This document shows positions 35,120 to 44,616 of a stretch of DNA of 64,000 bases, piece after piece (positions within the stretch are counted from its first letter, which is position 1; each line of letters starts with the position of its first letter). The stretch spans positions 26,595 through 90,594 of the forward strand of contig CAMYKZ010000017.1 of NCBI GenBank assembly GCA_947259045.1, written 5' to 3'. The DNA comes from an uncultured Afifella sp. Lineage in GTDB: Bacteria; Pseudomonadota; Alphaproteobacteria; Rhizobiales; Afifellaceae. Both the position numbers and the translations under genes were made by a program. The notes beneath the pieces are model-generated. The model made no database searches and was not told the DNA's origin. It worked only from the letters and a program-made list of their open reading frames with translations.

Positions 35120-35824
35120 ATGAACCAGCAGAAATTGGCCGTTCGAGCAAAAGGCAAGCAGCGCATTCTGAAGGTGTCCCTGCACGATCACGTCGTTGAC
35201 GCGCTTCGTGAGATGATCGTCACCGGTGAGCTTAAGGCGGGCGAGAGGATTGTCGAACAGGAACTCAGCGAAACGCTCGGAGTTTCGCGAACACCAATTC
35301 GCGAGGCTATCAAAACACTGACGATTGACGGATTGGTTGATAGCCCTGTCCACCTCGGTGCCCACGTCAAACCTCTCGAGCCGCAAGAAGTAAAAGAACT
35401 GTTTGAAGTCATTGCTGTCATTGAAGCGCTCGCAGCGGAATGCGTTGCCGGGAAGGTAACGGACAGTGAACTCAAAAAACTGCAAACCAAGCACATTCGA
35501 ATGCAAGGATATTTCGATGGCGACGACCGAGGCGCCTACTTCAGGCTGAATTCGGAAATCCATAGGACGATTGTCGAGCTATCAGAAAACAAAGTCATAT
35601 TTGATACACATAAACGGCTCATGCTGAGAGCCAGCCGAGGGCGCTATATGGCGATTTTGGATGATGCGCGTTGGCAAGAAGCCATGAATGAACACGAAGT
35701 CCTGATGGAAGCGTTCCGAAATCGCGACCCCGACACCGCTTTCAAAGTGTGGCGCAATCACCTGATGCAAACCGGACAAGCCGTCCTGAGCGCACTGAAA
35801 TACGCCGACAACGGACCGGATTAG
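35120..35824 (+). CDS. GntR-family (FCD) transcriptional regulator
   Basis: A 234-residue regulator with an N-terminal winged HTH (residues ~20-85: VDALREMIVTGELKAGERIVEQ-type start, then LGVSRTPIREAIKTL) and a C-terminal FCD domain (LFEVIAVIEALAAECVAGK, then an H in NSEIHRTIVELS). It reads divergently from the racemase-like gene and precedes malate synthase G by ~140 bp. It may control one or both; FCD regulators commonly sense small carboxylic acids such as glyoxylate-pathway intermediates. It is not the same gene as the regulator at 26950. Confidence 0.87.
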   Translation: MNQQKLAVRAKGKQRILKVSLHDHVVDALREMIVTGELKAGERIVEQELSETLGVSRTPIREAIKTLTIDGLVDSPVHLGAHVKPLEPQEVKELFEVIAVIEALAAECVAGKVTDSELKKLQTKHIRMQGYFDGDDRGAYFRLNSEIHRTIVELSENKVIFDTHKRLMLRASRGRYMAILDDARWQEAMNEHEVLMEAFRNRDPDTAFKVWRNHLMQTGQAVLSALKYADNGPD

Positions 35825-35967
35825 TGGCGATTTTCGCGCGGACCCCCGACCCGCGCAATGTTTGGTAGACTTCACCGGTTATGGAGTTTGTCAGGGCAAC
35901 CAGATCTTGTATAAAATCCGCCAGGCCGATGTGGCGACTGCGGTTTTGCATACCGGAAGGAAATATC

Positions 35968-38127
35968 ATGACAGAACGGGTGACGCGGTTTGGGCTGCAG
36001 GTAGATCGGCTATTGGCCGATTTCATTGACGATCAGGCGCTTTCAGGCACCGGCGTCACACCGGACACATTCTGGAAGGGCATGGCCGCCCTTGTCCACG
36101 AACTGGGGCCAAAGAACCGCGCCCTGCTGGACCGGCGTGAAGTGCTGCAGGCAAAGCTTGATACATGGCACGAACAGCGCCTCGGCCAACCCCATGATCA
36201 CGAGGCCTACAAAGCCTTTCTGTACGAGATCGGCTACCTGCTTCCCGAGGGCGATGATTTCAGCATCGATACCGCGAATGTCGACCCCGAAATCGCCAAG
36301 GTTCCCGGTCCGCAGCTTGTGGTGCCGATCACAAATGCCCGCTATTCACTGAACGCCGCCAACGCCCGCTGGGGCAGCCTTTATGACGGGCTCTACGGCA
36401 CTGACGCGATGGGCAGCCCACCGCCGGCGGGTGGCTTTGACCGCGGCCGCGGCGCCCGGGTTGTGGCGCGGGCCCGGGTGTTTCTGGACGAGGCGTTTCC
36501 GATTCAGGGCGCCAGCCATGTCGATATCCGCCGCTATCATGTCAAGAATGGCGCGTTAATGGCCAACGATCTGCCGCTTGCGGAGCCGGACAAATTCGTC
36601 GGCTTCAGCGGTAATGCGATGGCACCGGACGCTGTGGTGTTGCGCAATCATGGCCTGCATGTTGAAATGGTCTTTGACCGCGTCCATCCGATTGGCTGCC
36701 GGGATCAGGCGGCGATGGCTGATGTCCGTCTTGAGAGCGCCATCACTGCGATCATGGACTGCGAGGACTCGGTTGCCTGTGTCGATGCCGAGGACAAGGT
36801 CCAGGCCTATGCCAACTGGCTGGGCCTGATGCAGGGCACGCTGACCGCCGACATTCATAAGGGCGGACGCAGATCTACCCGCACGCTCGCGAGTGACCGG
36901 GTCTATACCGCGCCCGGCGGTGGCGAACTGGTCCTGAAGGGCCGCGCGCTGATGTGGGTGCGCAATGTCGGGCACTTGATGACCAATCCCGCCATACTGG
37001 ATGAGGACGGCAATGAAGCCCACGAGGGTTTGATCGACGCGCTTTGCACCACTGCGATTGCAATCCACGACCTGAAGAAAACCGAAGGCGCCCACAATTC
37101 GGTCACAGGTTCGGTCTATGTCGTCAAACCCAAAATGCACGGCCCCGAAGAAGTCGCTTTTGCCGATGAGATTTTCACCCGTGTCGAGGCCATCCTTGGT
37201 CTGCCGAAATACACCGTCAAACTGGGTCTGATGGACGAAGAACGACGTACCAGTGCCAACCTCAAGGAATGCATTCGCGCTGCGCGCCACCGGGTGGCGT
37301 TCATCAACACCGGATTTCTGGACCGTACCGGCGACGAGATCCATACCTCGATGGCGGCGGGCCCGTTCAGCCGCAAGGATTTTATCAAGCGCAAGTCCTG
37401 GATCGGCGCCTACGAAAACCAGAATGTCGATATAGGTCTGGAATGCGGACTGTCGGGCCGCGCACAGATCGGCAAGGGCATGTGGGCGATGCCCGACCTG
37501 ATGGCGGCAATGCTGGAGGAAAAGATTGCGCATCCCAGGGCCGGGGCCAACACGGCCTGGGTGCCCAGCCCTACCGCTGCCACGTTGCACGCACTGCATT
37601 ATCACAAGATCGACGTTCTCGCGGTCCAGGATCAGCTTGCGGCGGGTGGCCGGCGGGCCTACATCGATACGCTGCTGGACATACCGCTTGCGACATACCG
37701 GCAGTGGAGCGAAGAGCAGATCGTCCGCGAGATCGAGAACAACGCACAAGGCATTCTGGGCTATGTCGTGCGCTGGATCGATCAGGGCGTCGGATGTTCC
37801 AAGGTTCCCGATATCAACGATGTCGGCCTGATGGAAGATCGCGCCACCTGCCGGATTTCCTCGCAGCATATCGCCAACTGGCTGAAACACGGCGTTGCCG
37901 GCGAAGAGCAGGTGATGGCTGCGATGCGGCGGATGGCCGAGGTGGTCGACCGCCAGAACGCGGCCGACCCGGCCTACCGGCCGATGGCTCCCGGTTTCGA
38001 TGGCTTCGCGTTCCAGGCAGCCTGCGATCTGGTTTTCAAAGGGGCCGAGCAACCTTCCGGTTATACCGAGCCGGTGTTGCATGCGCGGCGTTTACAACTG
38101 AAAGCGGCGGAGGCCAGGACGGAGTGA
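35968..38127 (+). CDS. glcB: Malate synthase G
   Basis: A 719-residue cytoplasmic enzyme that condenses glyoxylate with acetyl-CoA to malate. Length matches isoform G (~720). Visible signatures are [14 protein letters not shown] [43 protein letters not shown], and [15 protein letters not shown] followed by [20 protein letters not shown] (each family-conserved). ATG 35968 has GGAAGG seven bases upstream; the longer frame from 35881 is not conserved. Here it offers one outlet for glyoxylate from ureidoglycolate cleavage, with acetyl-CoA available from the pyruvate dehydrogenase operon in the same island. Confidence 0.95.
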   Translation: MTERVTRFGLQVDRLLADFIDDQALSGTGVTPDTFWKGMAALVHELGPKNRALLDRREVLQAKLDTWHEQRLGQPHDHEAYKAFLYEIGYLLPEGDDFSIDTANVDPEIAKVPGPQLVVPITNARYSLNAANARWGSLYDGLYGTDAMGSPPPAGGFDRGRGARVVARARVFLDEAFPIQGASHVDIRRYHVKNGALMANDLPLAEPDKFVGFSGNAMAPDAVVLRNHGLHVEMVFDRVHPIGCRDQAAMADVRLESAITAIMDCEDSVACVDAEDKVQAYANWLGLMQGTLTADIHKGGRRSTRTLASDRVYTAPGGGELVLKGRALMWVRNVGHLMTNPAILDEDGNEAHEGLIDALCTTAIAIHDLKKTEGAHNSVTGSVYVVKPKMHGPEEVAFADEIFTRVEAILGLPKYTVKLGLMDEERRTSANLKECIRAARHRVAFINTGFLDRTGDEIHTSMAAGPFSRKDFIKRKSWIGAYENQNVDIGLECGLSGRAQIGKGMWAMPDLMAAMLEEKIAHPRAGANTAWVPSPTAATLHALHYHKIDVLAVQDQLAAGGRRAYIDTLLDIPLATYRQWSEEQIVREIENNAQGILGYVVRWIDQGVGCSKVPDINDVGLMEDRATCRISSQHIANWLKHGVAGEEQVMAAMRRMAEVVDRQNAADPAYRPMAPGFDGFAFQAACDLVFKGAEQPSGYTEPVLHARRLQLKAAEARTE

Positions 38128-38216
38128 CACAGCTGAAATTAAGGTCGTTCGCCACGCTGACTTAACAGAACCGAAATGTTTCGAAGTGCCCAGATCTCCC
38201 TTTTTGCGTGTGTGAA

Positions 38217-39473
38217 TCAATCAAGCAGGTTGGCGATCGTGTTGTCCGGTTCGGCACGAAACCACCGAACGATTGTATCGCGATCCTGGTCTGAAAGATC
38301 AGTGATATTGGCTGGTGGCATTGCATGGCTCACACCGGCCTGCAGGTAAATCTGGCGCGCCGCACGCGCGATATCTTTTGGCGTTTCCAGCAGCACGCCG
38401 TTAGGTGCCCAACGGATACCGTCCCAGACCGGCTCGCGGGCATGACACATCGAGCAGCGGCCGACAACGATATCGTGAACCTCATCAAAACCCGCGGCGT
38501 TTGCGTAGTTCTGTTCGTAGGGTGTCAGAGCCTGTTTTTCCAATGCATCGTAGTCGCCGTTCCATGTCGACGCAGTCGATAGCCAGGCGATGATGGAGAA
38601 CAGTATGGCTGTCGCGGCCCAGGTCCAGGATGGCCCTTCCCCGGTAGCGTGCATGGTGTTGAAGAAATGGCGGATCGTCACACCCATCAGGAATACCAGT
38701 GCCGCGATGATCCAGTTATATTCGGTCGCGAATGCCAGAGGATAGTGATTGGACAGCATCAGGAACAGCACAGGAAGCGTGAGATAGTTGTTGTGAGTCG
38801 AACGCAGTTTGGCGATCTTGCCATACTTCGGGTCTGGCGTGCGGCCCTCTTGCAAGTCTTTCACCACGATGCGCTGGTTGGGCATGATAATAAAAAACAC
38901 GTTGGCGGTCATGATCGTTGCCGTGAAGGCGCCCAGATGCAGCAAAGTCGCGCGGCCGGTGAAAATCTGGTTGTATCCCCAACCCATTATCACCAGCAGT
39001 ATGAAGAGCAGCAGCATCAGGAGCGTCGGCTTTTCCCCAAGCCCGGATTTGCAGAGCAAGTCGTAGACCAGCCAGCCGATGGAAAGCGACGCCGCCGAGA
39101 TCAGGATGCCCTGCCACAGCGTCAGATCCGTCTTGTTGGCGTCGATCAGGTACAATTCGCCGCCGACCCAGTAGACGATCATCAGAAGCGCGGCGCCAGA
39201 AAGCCAGGTCCAGTAGCTCTCCCATTTGAACCACACCAGGTGATCCGGCATGTTTTCGGGTGCGACCAGGTATTTCTGGATGTGATAAAAACCGCCGCCG
39301 TGAACCTGCCATTCCTCGCCATATGCGCCGACGGGCAGGTGCGGAACCTTGCGCAGTCCGAGGTCAAGCGCGACGAAATAGAACGACGAGCCAATCCAGG
39401 CGATTGCGGTAATGACGTGCAGCCAGCGAACAGCAAATGCCAGCCAGTCCCACATGATTGCGAGGTCGTACAT
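38217..39473 (-). CDS. puuD: Membrane urate oxidase PuuD with C-terminal cytochrome c domain
   Basis: A 418-residue membrane protein that oxidises urate to 5-hydroxyisourate and passes electrons to the respiratory chain. The N-terminus MYDLAIMWDWLAFAVRWLHV and the following IAWIGSSFYFVALDL, with about eight membrane helices, are characteristic of PuuD. The C-terminal domain has a CSMCH haem-binding motif (about residues 340-344) and a later methionine ligand region SHAMPPANIT. A GGGAG RBS precedes ATG 39473. It is divergent from a LysR regulator. This replaces the cofactor-free uricase of other bacteria and yields no H2O2. Confidence 0.92.
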   Translation of the reverse strand: MYDLAIMWDWLAFAVRWLHVITAIAWIGSSFYFVALDLGLRKVPHLPVGAYGEEWQVHGGGFYHIQKYLVAPENMPDHLVWFKWESYWTWLSGAALLMIVYWVGGELYLIDANKTDLTLWQGILISAASLSIGWLVYDLLCKSGLGEKPTLLMLLLFILLVIMGWGYNQIFTGRATLLHLGAFTATIMTANVFFIIMPNQRIVVKDLQEGRTPDPKYGKIAKLRSTHNNYLTLPVLFLMLSNHYPLAFATEYNWIIAALVFLMGVTIRHFFNTMHATGEGPSWTWAATAILFSIIAWLSTASTWNGDYDALEKQALTPYEQNYANAAGFDEVHDIVVGRCSMCHAREPVWDGIRWAPNGVLLETPKDIARAARQIYLQAGVSHAMPPANITDLSDQDRDTIVRWFRAEPDNTIANLLD

Positions 39474-39577
39474 TGTTTTCTCCCTTGAGATTCTGGAGTC
39501 AAACTAGTGCAGTCCGGCATTATCGTGTATCAGGAAAAAATACTTAGCAGCTTCAAAAAAAGCCGATAAATACGCCC

Positions 39578-40522
39578 ATGGCCTATCTCGACAACATCCG
39601 CACATTCGTTCGGGTTTATGAACTGAGCAACATGTCTGCCGCAGCGCGCGACCTGAGGATTTCGGCAGCAGTGGCGTCCACTCGGATATCGCAACTGGAA
39701 GAGCACCTTAACGTGCGGCTGTTTCAGCGCACCACACGGCTGCTCAATCCGACCGAGCAGGGCAATTTGTTCTATCAAGGTGCTTCAAAGATCCTGGAGT
39801 CGGTCGATGAAGCTGAGGCCGTGGTCAACAACGTAACCCAGACGCCCCGAGGCTCGCTCTATGTGGCCGCGCCTTTGGGGCTGGGTCAGCGCCTGGTCGC
39901 ACCGGCGGTTCCGAAGTTTCATGCCGCCTATCCACTGATCAACATCCGGCTGCGATTATCGGATCGCAAGCTGGACCTTGCCGCCGAGGGTCTGGACGCC
40001 GCCTTTTTTCTGGGGGTCCCAGAGGACTCAAATCTGCGGATTCGCAAGATTACTGATTGCCCCCGGGTCTTGTGCGCTTCGCCCGAATACATTGCGCAAC
40101 ACGGAAAACCGCAAAGCTCCGACGATCTGAAAACTGAAAAGCACAATTGTCTGAACCTGCGCTATCCGGGTGCGCCAGAGTTTCAGTGGCCGTTGCAAAC
40201 GGAGGACGGACTCAAGCGCGTCACGGTGACCGGGCCGTTCGAAACCGACCATGGTGATGTTCTGACAAGCTGGGCGCTTGACGGACACGGCATTGTGCTC
40301 AAACCCGAATTCGAGATTATTGAGCATCTGCAATCAGGAACTCTCATTCCGGTACTGGAAAAAGAACCACCGGTGCCAATCCAGATGGCATGTCTTTATG
40401 TGCACAGGCGCCACCAGGATCCGAAAGCACGCCTTTTTATCGACTTCATGATCGAACAGATCATGATGTCCATGCCGAAACGGGGCACCGGCGCCAGACC
40501 GGCTGTTCAGCTGCCGCGGTAG
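39578..40522 (+). CDS. LysR-family transcriptional regulator
   Basis: A 314-residue regulator with an N-terminal HTH ([20 protein letters not shown], then [22 protein letters not shown]) and a C-terminal effector-binding domain beginning near [14 protein letters not shown]. It is divergent from puuD, and its 3' end overlaps the convergent uraH by 16 bp. Location suggests control of urate-degradation genes, as LysR proteins often regulate a divergent neighbour. The ligand is unknown. Confidence 0.9.
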   Translation: MAYLDNIRTFVRVYELSNMSAAARDLRISAAVASTRISQLEEHLNVRLFQRTTRLLNPTEQGNLFYQGASKILESVDEAEAVVNNVTQTPRGSLYVAAPLGLGQRLVAPAVPKFHAAYPLINIRLRLSDRKLDLAAEGLDAAFFLGVPEDSNLRIRKITDCPRVLCASPEYIAQHGKPQSSDDLKTEKHNCLNLRYPGAPEFQWPLQTEDGLKRVTVTGPFETDHGDVLTSWALDGHGIVLKPEFEIIEHLQSGTLIPVLEKEPPVPIQMACLYVHRRHQDPKARLFIDFMIEQIMMSMPKRGTGARPAVQLPR

Positions 40523-40860
40523 GTCGAATACCCAAAGGGCGAAAGCAGCAGCGGCACGTGATAATGCGCCTCTTCAGACATGCCAAAGCGCAGAGGCACG
40601 ACATCGAGAAAGCGCGGCTCTTCCGGCGCAACGCCGGCTGCGTCGAGATAGCAGCCAGTATGAAACACCAGCTCGTACGTTCCCTTCTGGAATTCGGCTT
40701 CGGGCAGGATCTGTTCATCGGTGCGCCCGTCATCATTGGTGACAAGGCTGCGTAAATGCGCGCGTGTTTCTCCGCTGATCCTGTACAGGTCGATTTTCAG
40801 CCCCTCAGCAGGGCAGCCCCGTGCAGTGTCGAGCACGTGAGTGGTCAGATATCCAGCCAT
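40507..40860 (-). CDS. uraH: 5-Hydroxyisourate hydrolase (transthyretin-like)
   Basis: A 117-residue transthyretin-related enzyme that hydrolyses 5-hydroxyisourate, the PuuD product, to OHCU. The N-terminal [15 protein letters not shown] and the C-terminal signature [18 protein letters not shown] are diagnostic, including the terminal YRGS tetrapeptide that distinguishes it from transthyretin. ATG 40860 is preceded by GGAG; the slightly longer frame to 40890 is less likely. It is divergent from the fused allantoinase gene. Confidence 0.95.
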   Translation of the reverse strand: MAGYLTTHVLDTARGCPAEGLKIDLYRISGETRAHLRSLVTNDDGRTDEQILPEAEFQKGTYELVFHTGCYLDAAGVAPEEPRFLDVVPLRFGMSEEAHYHVPLLLSPFGYSTYRGS

Positions 40861-41009
40861 TTCATAGTCTCCAGCTTTGATTTGCTCCAATAGTGCGCTT
40901 TCCGTAGATCTTGATACACAAAGATGAGTCGAACAGCTCTTTCAAAAAAAACACGAAAGTTTTCTGGATTTTATTGCTCTATAAGAAATACGAAATCAGG
41001 AGATCAGAA

Positions 41010-42425
41010 TTGTATCGATATACGCGCAACATGCGCGGCCATGGGCCGACCCCACCAGATGCACGCTGGCCCGGCGCCGCAAAGATCGCTGTTCAGTTCG
41101 TGTTGAACTACGAGGAGGGCGGCGAGAATTGTGTCCTTCACGGTGATGCAGCGTCAGAGGCATTTCTTTCAGATATTCCAGGTGCTGCGCCATGGCCGGG
41201 TCAGCGGCACTGGAATATGGAATCGATCTATGAGTACGGCGCCCGCGCCGGGTTCTGGAGGTTACACCGGCTTTTCACGGGCGCGGACATTCCGCTGACC
41301 ATTTACGGCGTGGCATCCGCACTCGCCCGTAACCCGGACCAGGTCGCGGCGATGAAGGCGGCCGATTGGGAAATCGCCTCGCATGGGCTCAAATGGGTCG
41401 AGCACAAAGACATGTCCGAGGTCGAGGAACGCGCTACAATTGACGCAGCGGTCCGGCTGCACACCGAGGTCGTGGGCGAGCGTCCGCGCGGCTGGTACAC
41501 CGGCCGCTGCAGCGTCAACACCGTACGTCTTGTCGCCGAGGAAGCTGGTTTCGAGTATATATCAGACACCTATGACGATGACTTGCCGCACTGGATCGAG
41601 GTTGGTAACCGCGATCAGCTGATCATTCCCTACACACTTGAAGCCAACGACATGCGCTTTGCCACAGCACCAGGCTGGGCAACGGGCGAGGATTTCTTTC
41701 AGTACCTTAAAGACGCCTTTGACGTGCTTTATGCCGAAGGTCAGGCCGGGCGGCCCGCGATGATGTCGATCGGCTTGCATTGTCGCCTTATCGGACGTCC
41801 GGGCAAAATCGCCGGGCTGATGCGGTTCATCGAGCATATCCGGGGTCACGAAGGCGTCTGGTGTCCGCGCCGCATCGACATTGCCGAGCATTGGGCGGCC
41901 ATCCATCCTCACCGGCGGTGGGACAGGCCGAGTCAGATGGACAAGACAGCATTCGTGACGAAATTTGGCTCGATCTTTGAGCATTCGCCCTGGATCGCCG
42001 AGCGCGCCCACGGCCTTGAACTCGGCCCTGCGCATGACAGCGCCGCCGGCGTTCACAACGCGCTTTGCCGCATCTTCCGCACGGCAAGCGAGCAAGAGCG
42101 TCTTGGCGTGCTTACAGCGCACCCTGATCTGGCGGGCAAACTGGCCCAGGCCGACCGACTGACCGCCGAATCGACCCACGAACAATCCAGCGCCGGTCTT
42201 GACTCGTTGACCGACCAGGAACGCGAGACCTTCACCGAACTCAATACCGAATACGTCGCCAAACACGGTTTTCCGTTCATCATCGCCGTCCGCGATTACG
42301 ATAAAGCCTCGATCACGACCGCCTTTCATCGGCGTATCGGCAACGACCGCGCCAACGAGTTCGCCGAGGCCTGCCGCCAAGTCGAGCGCATCGCCGAATT
42401 CCGCCTGAAGGATATCCTGCCGTGA
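41010..42425 (+). CDS. puuE: Fused allantoinase (PuuE) - OHCU decarboxylase (UraD)
   Basis: A bifunctional ~471-residue enzyme. Residues ~1-300 are a polysaccharide-deacetylase-like allantoinase of the PuuE type (KIAVQFVLNYEEGGENCVLHGD, IASHGLKWVEHKDMS and SIGLHCRLIGRPGKI are conserved features). Residues ~310-471 are an OHCU decarboxylase domain (FGSIFEHSPWIAERAH, VLTAHPDLAGKLAQA, HGFPFIIAVRDYDK). Together they turn OHCU into S-allantoin and then open it to allantoate. The start is probably TTG at 41010, seven bases after AGGAG; the upstream ATGs in frame add a non-conserved, AT-rich leader. The stop overlaps allA (GTGA). Confidence 0.92.
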   Translation: MYRYTRNMRGHGPTPPDARWPGAAKIAVQFVLNYEEGGENCVLHGDAASEAFLSDIPGAAPWPGQRHWNMESIYEYGARAGFWRLHRLFTGADIPLTIYGVASALARNPDQVAAMKAADWEIASHGLKWVEHKDMSEVEERATIDAAVRLHTEVVGERPRGWYTGRCSVNTVRLVAEEAGFEYISDTYDDDLPHWIEVGNRDQLIIPYTLEANDMRFATAPGWATGEDFFQYLKDAFDVLYAEGQAGRPAMMSIGLHCRLIGRPGKIAGLMRFIEHIRGHEGVWCPRRIDIAEHWAAIHPHRRWDRPSQMDKTAFVTKFGSIFEHSPWIAERAHGLELGPAHDSAAGVHNALCRIFRTASEQERLGVLTAHPDLAGKLAQADRLTAESTHEQSSAGLDSLTDQERETFTELNTEYVAKHGFPFIIAVRDYDKASITTAFHRRIGNDRANEFAEACRQVERIAEFRLKDILP

Positions 42426-42931
42426 CCAAACGAACGCTCGACGCGCGGCCCCTGACGCGGGCAGCATTTGCTCCCTACGGTGATGTCATCGAGATATCGG
42501 GCGAGCCCGACAAGCTCATTAATCAAGGCATGTGTGGCCGACACCATGATCTGGCTTCACTCGACTTCGCCGATGGTCGTGCCGGGATCAGCCTGTTCAA
42601 CGCCAAGGCCCGCTCGATTCCCCATACAGTGGATATGGTCGAACGCCACCCGGATGGCAGCCAGGCATTCATCCCGGTAAGCGGAACCGCGATGCTGGTG
42701 GTCGTGGCCGAGGACGCCAGCGGCACGCCGGTCAAACTCAAGGCATTCGTCAGTCAACCGGGCCAATCCATCAATCTGCATCGCGGCGTTTGGCATGGAG
42801 TACTCGCTCCGATCGAGGAACCCGGCCAGTTCGTGGTTGTCGATCGGATTGGTGCGGGCGAAAATTTGCAGGAGCACTGGTTCGACGATCCCTACGTGAT
42901 CGAAGCAGTGAAGATATCAAAATCGTCGTGA
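42422..42931 (+). CDS. allA: Ureidoglycolate lyase
   Basis: A 169-residue cupin-like enzyme that cleaves S-ureidoglycolate to glyoxylate and urea. It starts at GTG 42422, overlapping the preceding stop. Conserved segments are LTRAAFAPYGDVIEI near the N-terminus, VERHPDGSQAFIPVSG and NLHRGVWHGVLAPI. It is the glyoxylate-producing step that feeds malate synthase G and the beta-hydroxyaspartate cycle. It lies between the fused allantoinase and the purine permease in one plus-strand operon. Confidence 0.93.
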   Translation: MTKRTLDARPLTRAAFAPYGDVIEISGEPDKLINQGMCGRHHDLASLDFADGRAGISLFNAKARSIPHTVDMVERHPDGSQAFIPVSGTAMLVVVAEDASGTPVKLKAFVSQPGQSINLHRGVWHGVLAPIEEPGQFVVVDRIGAGENLQEHWFDDPYVIEAVKISKSS

Positions 42932-42974
42932 GACGAGAAAAAAAATCGGAACGGTCAAAAGGGGAGGAAATCCA

Positions 42975-44399
42975 ATGACTGATAACTCGATCGGAACGCC
43001 AGAACAGCTGCGCGATCCAAACTACACACCGCCGCTTGCAAAGGCGATACCGCTGGGTATCCAGCATGTCCTGGCGATGTTCGTCTCGAACGTGACCCCG
43101 GCGATCATCGTCGCCGGGGCAGCAGGGTTTGGCTTCGGGTCGAACTCACCCGACTTCCCGCAGATGATTTACATGATCCAGATGTGCATGGTCTTCGCAG
43201 GGGTCGCGACGTTGTTTCAGACCATCGGTATCGGCCCGATGGGCGCAAAACTGCCTATCGTTCAGGGCACCTCATTTGCCTTTTTGCCGATCATGATCCC
43301 GCTGGTCGCAGGCAAGGGCGTCGATGCCATGGCTGGCCTGATGGGCGGCGTGCTGATCGGCGGCCTGTTTCAGGGGTCGCTTGGCCTGATCATCAACAAG
43401 ATCCGTTTTGCCCTGCCGCCGCTGGTCACCGGCCTGATTGTCACGATGATTGGTCTGGCGCTCGTCAAGGTCGGCATCCAGTATGCCGCCGGAGGTGTGC
43501 CGGCCATCGGCACCGAAGAATACGGCAGCCTGCTGAACTGGTTTGTCGCCTCGGTTGTGATCTTCGTGACGCTTGGCCTGAAGTTTTTTGCAAGGGGCAT
43601 GATGTCGATCTCGGCCGTGCTGATCGGCCTGATCGCGGGTTACCTGGTGGCCCTGGCCTTCGGCATGGTCAACTTCGGCAACGTCGGCCGTGCGGCCGGC
43701 TTCGCCTTGCCGAACCCGCTGCATTTTGGGATCGAGTTCCAGTTCGCAGCCATTGTCGGCTTTTGCTTCATGGCGCTGGTGTCGGCCATCGAGACCGTGG
43801 GCGACGTGTCGGGCATCACCAAGGGCGGAGCGGGACGCGAAGCGACCGGCGAAGAACTCCGGGGCGCGACCTTTGCGGACGGCTTCGGTTCAGCGCTTGC
43901 TGGTCTTTTCGGAGGCCTGCCCAACACTTCGTTCAGCCAGAATGTCGGCCTGATCGCGATGACCGGCGTGATGAGCCGCCATGTGGTGACCTGCGGTGCG
44001 ATCTTCCTGATCATCGCCGGGTTGGTGCCGAAAGTCGGCGCCGCGATCGCTACAGTGCCGATCGAAGTGCTGGGCGGCGGCGTGATTGTGATGTTCGGCA
44101 TGGTCGTGGCCGCTGGCATCTCGATGCTGTCCGACGTGGACTGGAACAAGCGCAACATGGTGATCTTCGCGATTGCCCTGTCGGTCGGTCTTGGTCTGCA
44201 ACTGGAACCGGGCGCGGTGCAGCATCTGCCCGACACCCTGCGCATCCTGATGACCAGCGGGCTGCTTCCTGCCGCCATCATCGCCATCGTGCTGAACCTG
44301 GTTCTGCCGGAGCATCTGTCGGATGAGGCTACGGAGGAAGTTTCGGGCGGGCATGCAGGCCACGGTCTGGGCTCGCTGGAAGCTGACGACAAGGCCTGA
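42975..44399 (+). CDS. NCS2-family xanthine/urate permease
   Basis: A 474-residue nucleobase:cation symporter (NCS2/NAT) with 12-14 membrane segments. Conserved features include LGIQHVLAMFVSNVTPAIIVAG near the N-terminus (split here), LPIVQGTSFAFLPIM and the region with SFSQNVGLIAMTGVMSRHV, where NAT proteins carry the substrate-binding Q-N motif. A GGGGAGGAA RBS precedes ATG 42975. In this operon its substrate is most likely urate or xanthine. It is probably the remaining functional uptake route if the ABC importer is broken. Confidence 0.88.
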   Translation: MTDNSIGTPEQLRDPNYTPPLAKAIPLGIQHVLAMFVSNVTPAIIVAGAAGFGFGSNSPDFPQMIYMIQMCMVFAGVATLFQTIGIGPMGAKLPIVQGTSFAFLPIMIPLVAGKGVDAMAGLMGGVLIGGLFQGSLGLIINKIRFALPPLVTGLIVTMIGLALVKVGIQYAAGGVPAIGTEEYGSLLNWFVASVVIFVTLGLKFFARGMMSISAVLIGLIAGYLVALAFGMVNFGNVGRAAGFALPNPLHFGIEFQFAAIVGFCFMALVSAIETVGDVSGITKGGAGREATGEELRGATFADGFGSALAGLFGGLPNTSFSQNVGLIAMTGVMSRHVVTCGAIFLIIAGLVPKVGAAIATVPIEVLGGGVIVMFGMVVAAGISMLSDVDWNKRNMVIFAIALSVGLGLQLEPGAVQHLPDTLRILMTSGLLPAAIIAIVLNLVLPEHLSDEATEEVSGGHAGHGLGSLEADDKA

Positions 44400-44409
44400 C
44401 GACAAGGTT

Positions 44410-44432
44410 CCGGCGCCCATTCAGGGCGCCGG
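44410..44432 (+). terminator. GC-rich hairpin after the purine permease gene
   Basis: CCGGCGCCC (44410-44418) and GGGCGCCGG (44424-44432) form a perfect 9-bp stem with a five-base loop, 11 bp after the permease stop. No U-tract follows, so termination may be imperfect or the hairpin may stabilise the 3' end of the puuE-allA-permease mRNA. The aceE start lies about 185 bp downstream, leaving room for its own promoter. Confidence 0.55.
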
Positions 44433-44616
44433 GCTCCAACGACGGATGGGCGGCGATCCGAACCGGGCTTGACGCCCATTCCACTGCATTGCATTGCTAC
44501 GGCAGATTTCCGTTGCGACGGACCCTCAACGTATTCCTAGACCGCATGATGGCTGACCCCGTCCCAGGCAAAGACCCCGAACGCCAAGCGCTTAAACCAA
44601 ATCAGGAGATTGCTCC

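Noticed and set aside
36556..38082. 508-codon minus-strand frame in malate synthase G
   Set aside because: Shadow of glcB, whose family motifs are unambiguous on the plus strand.
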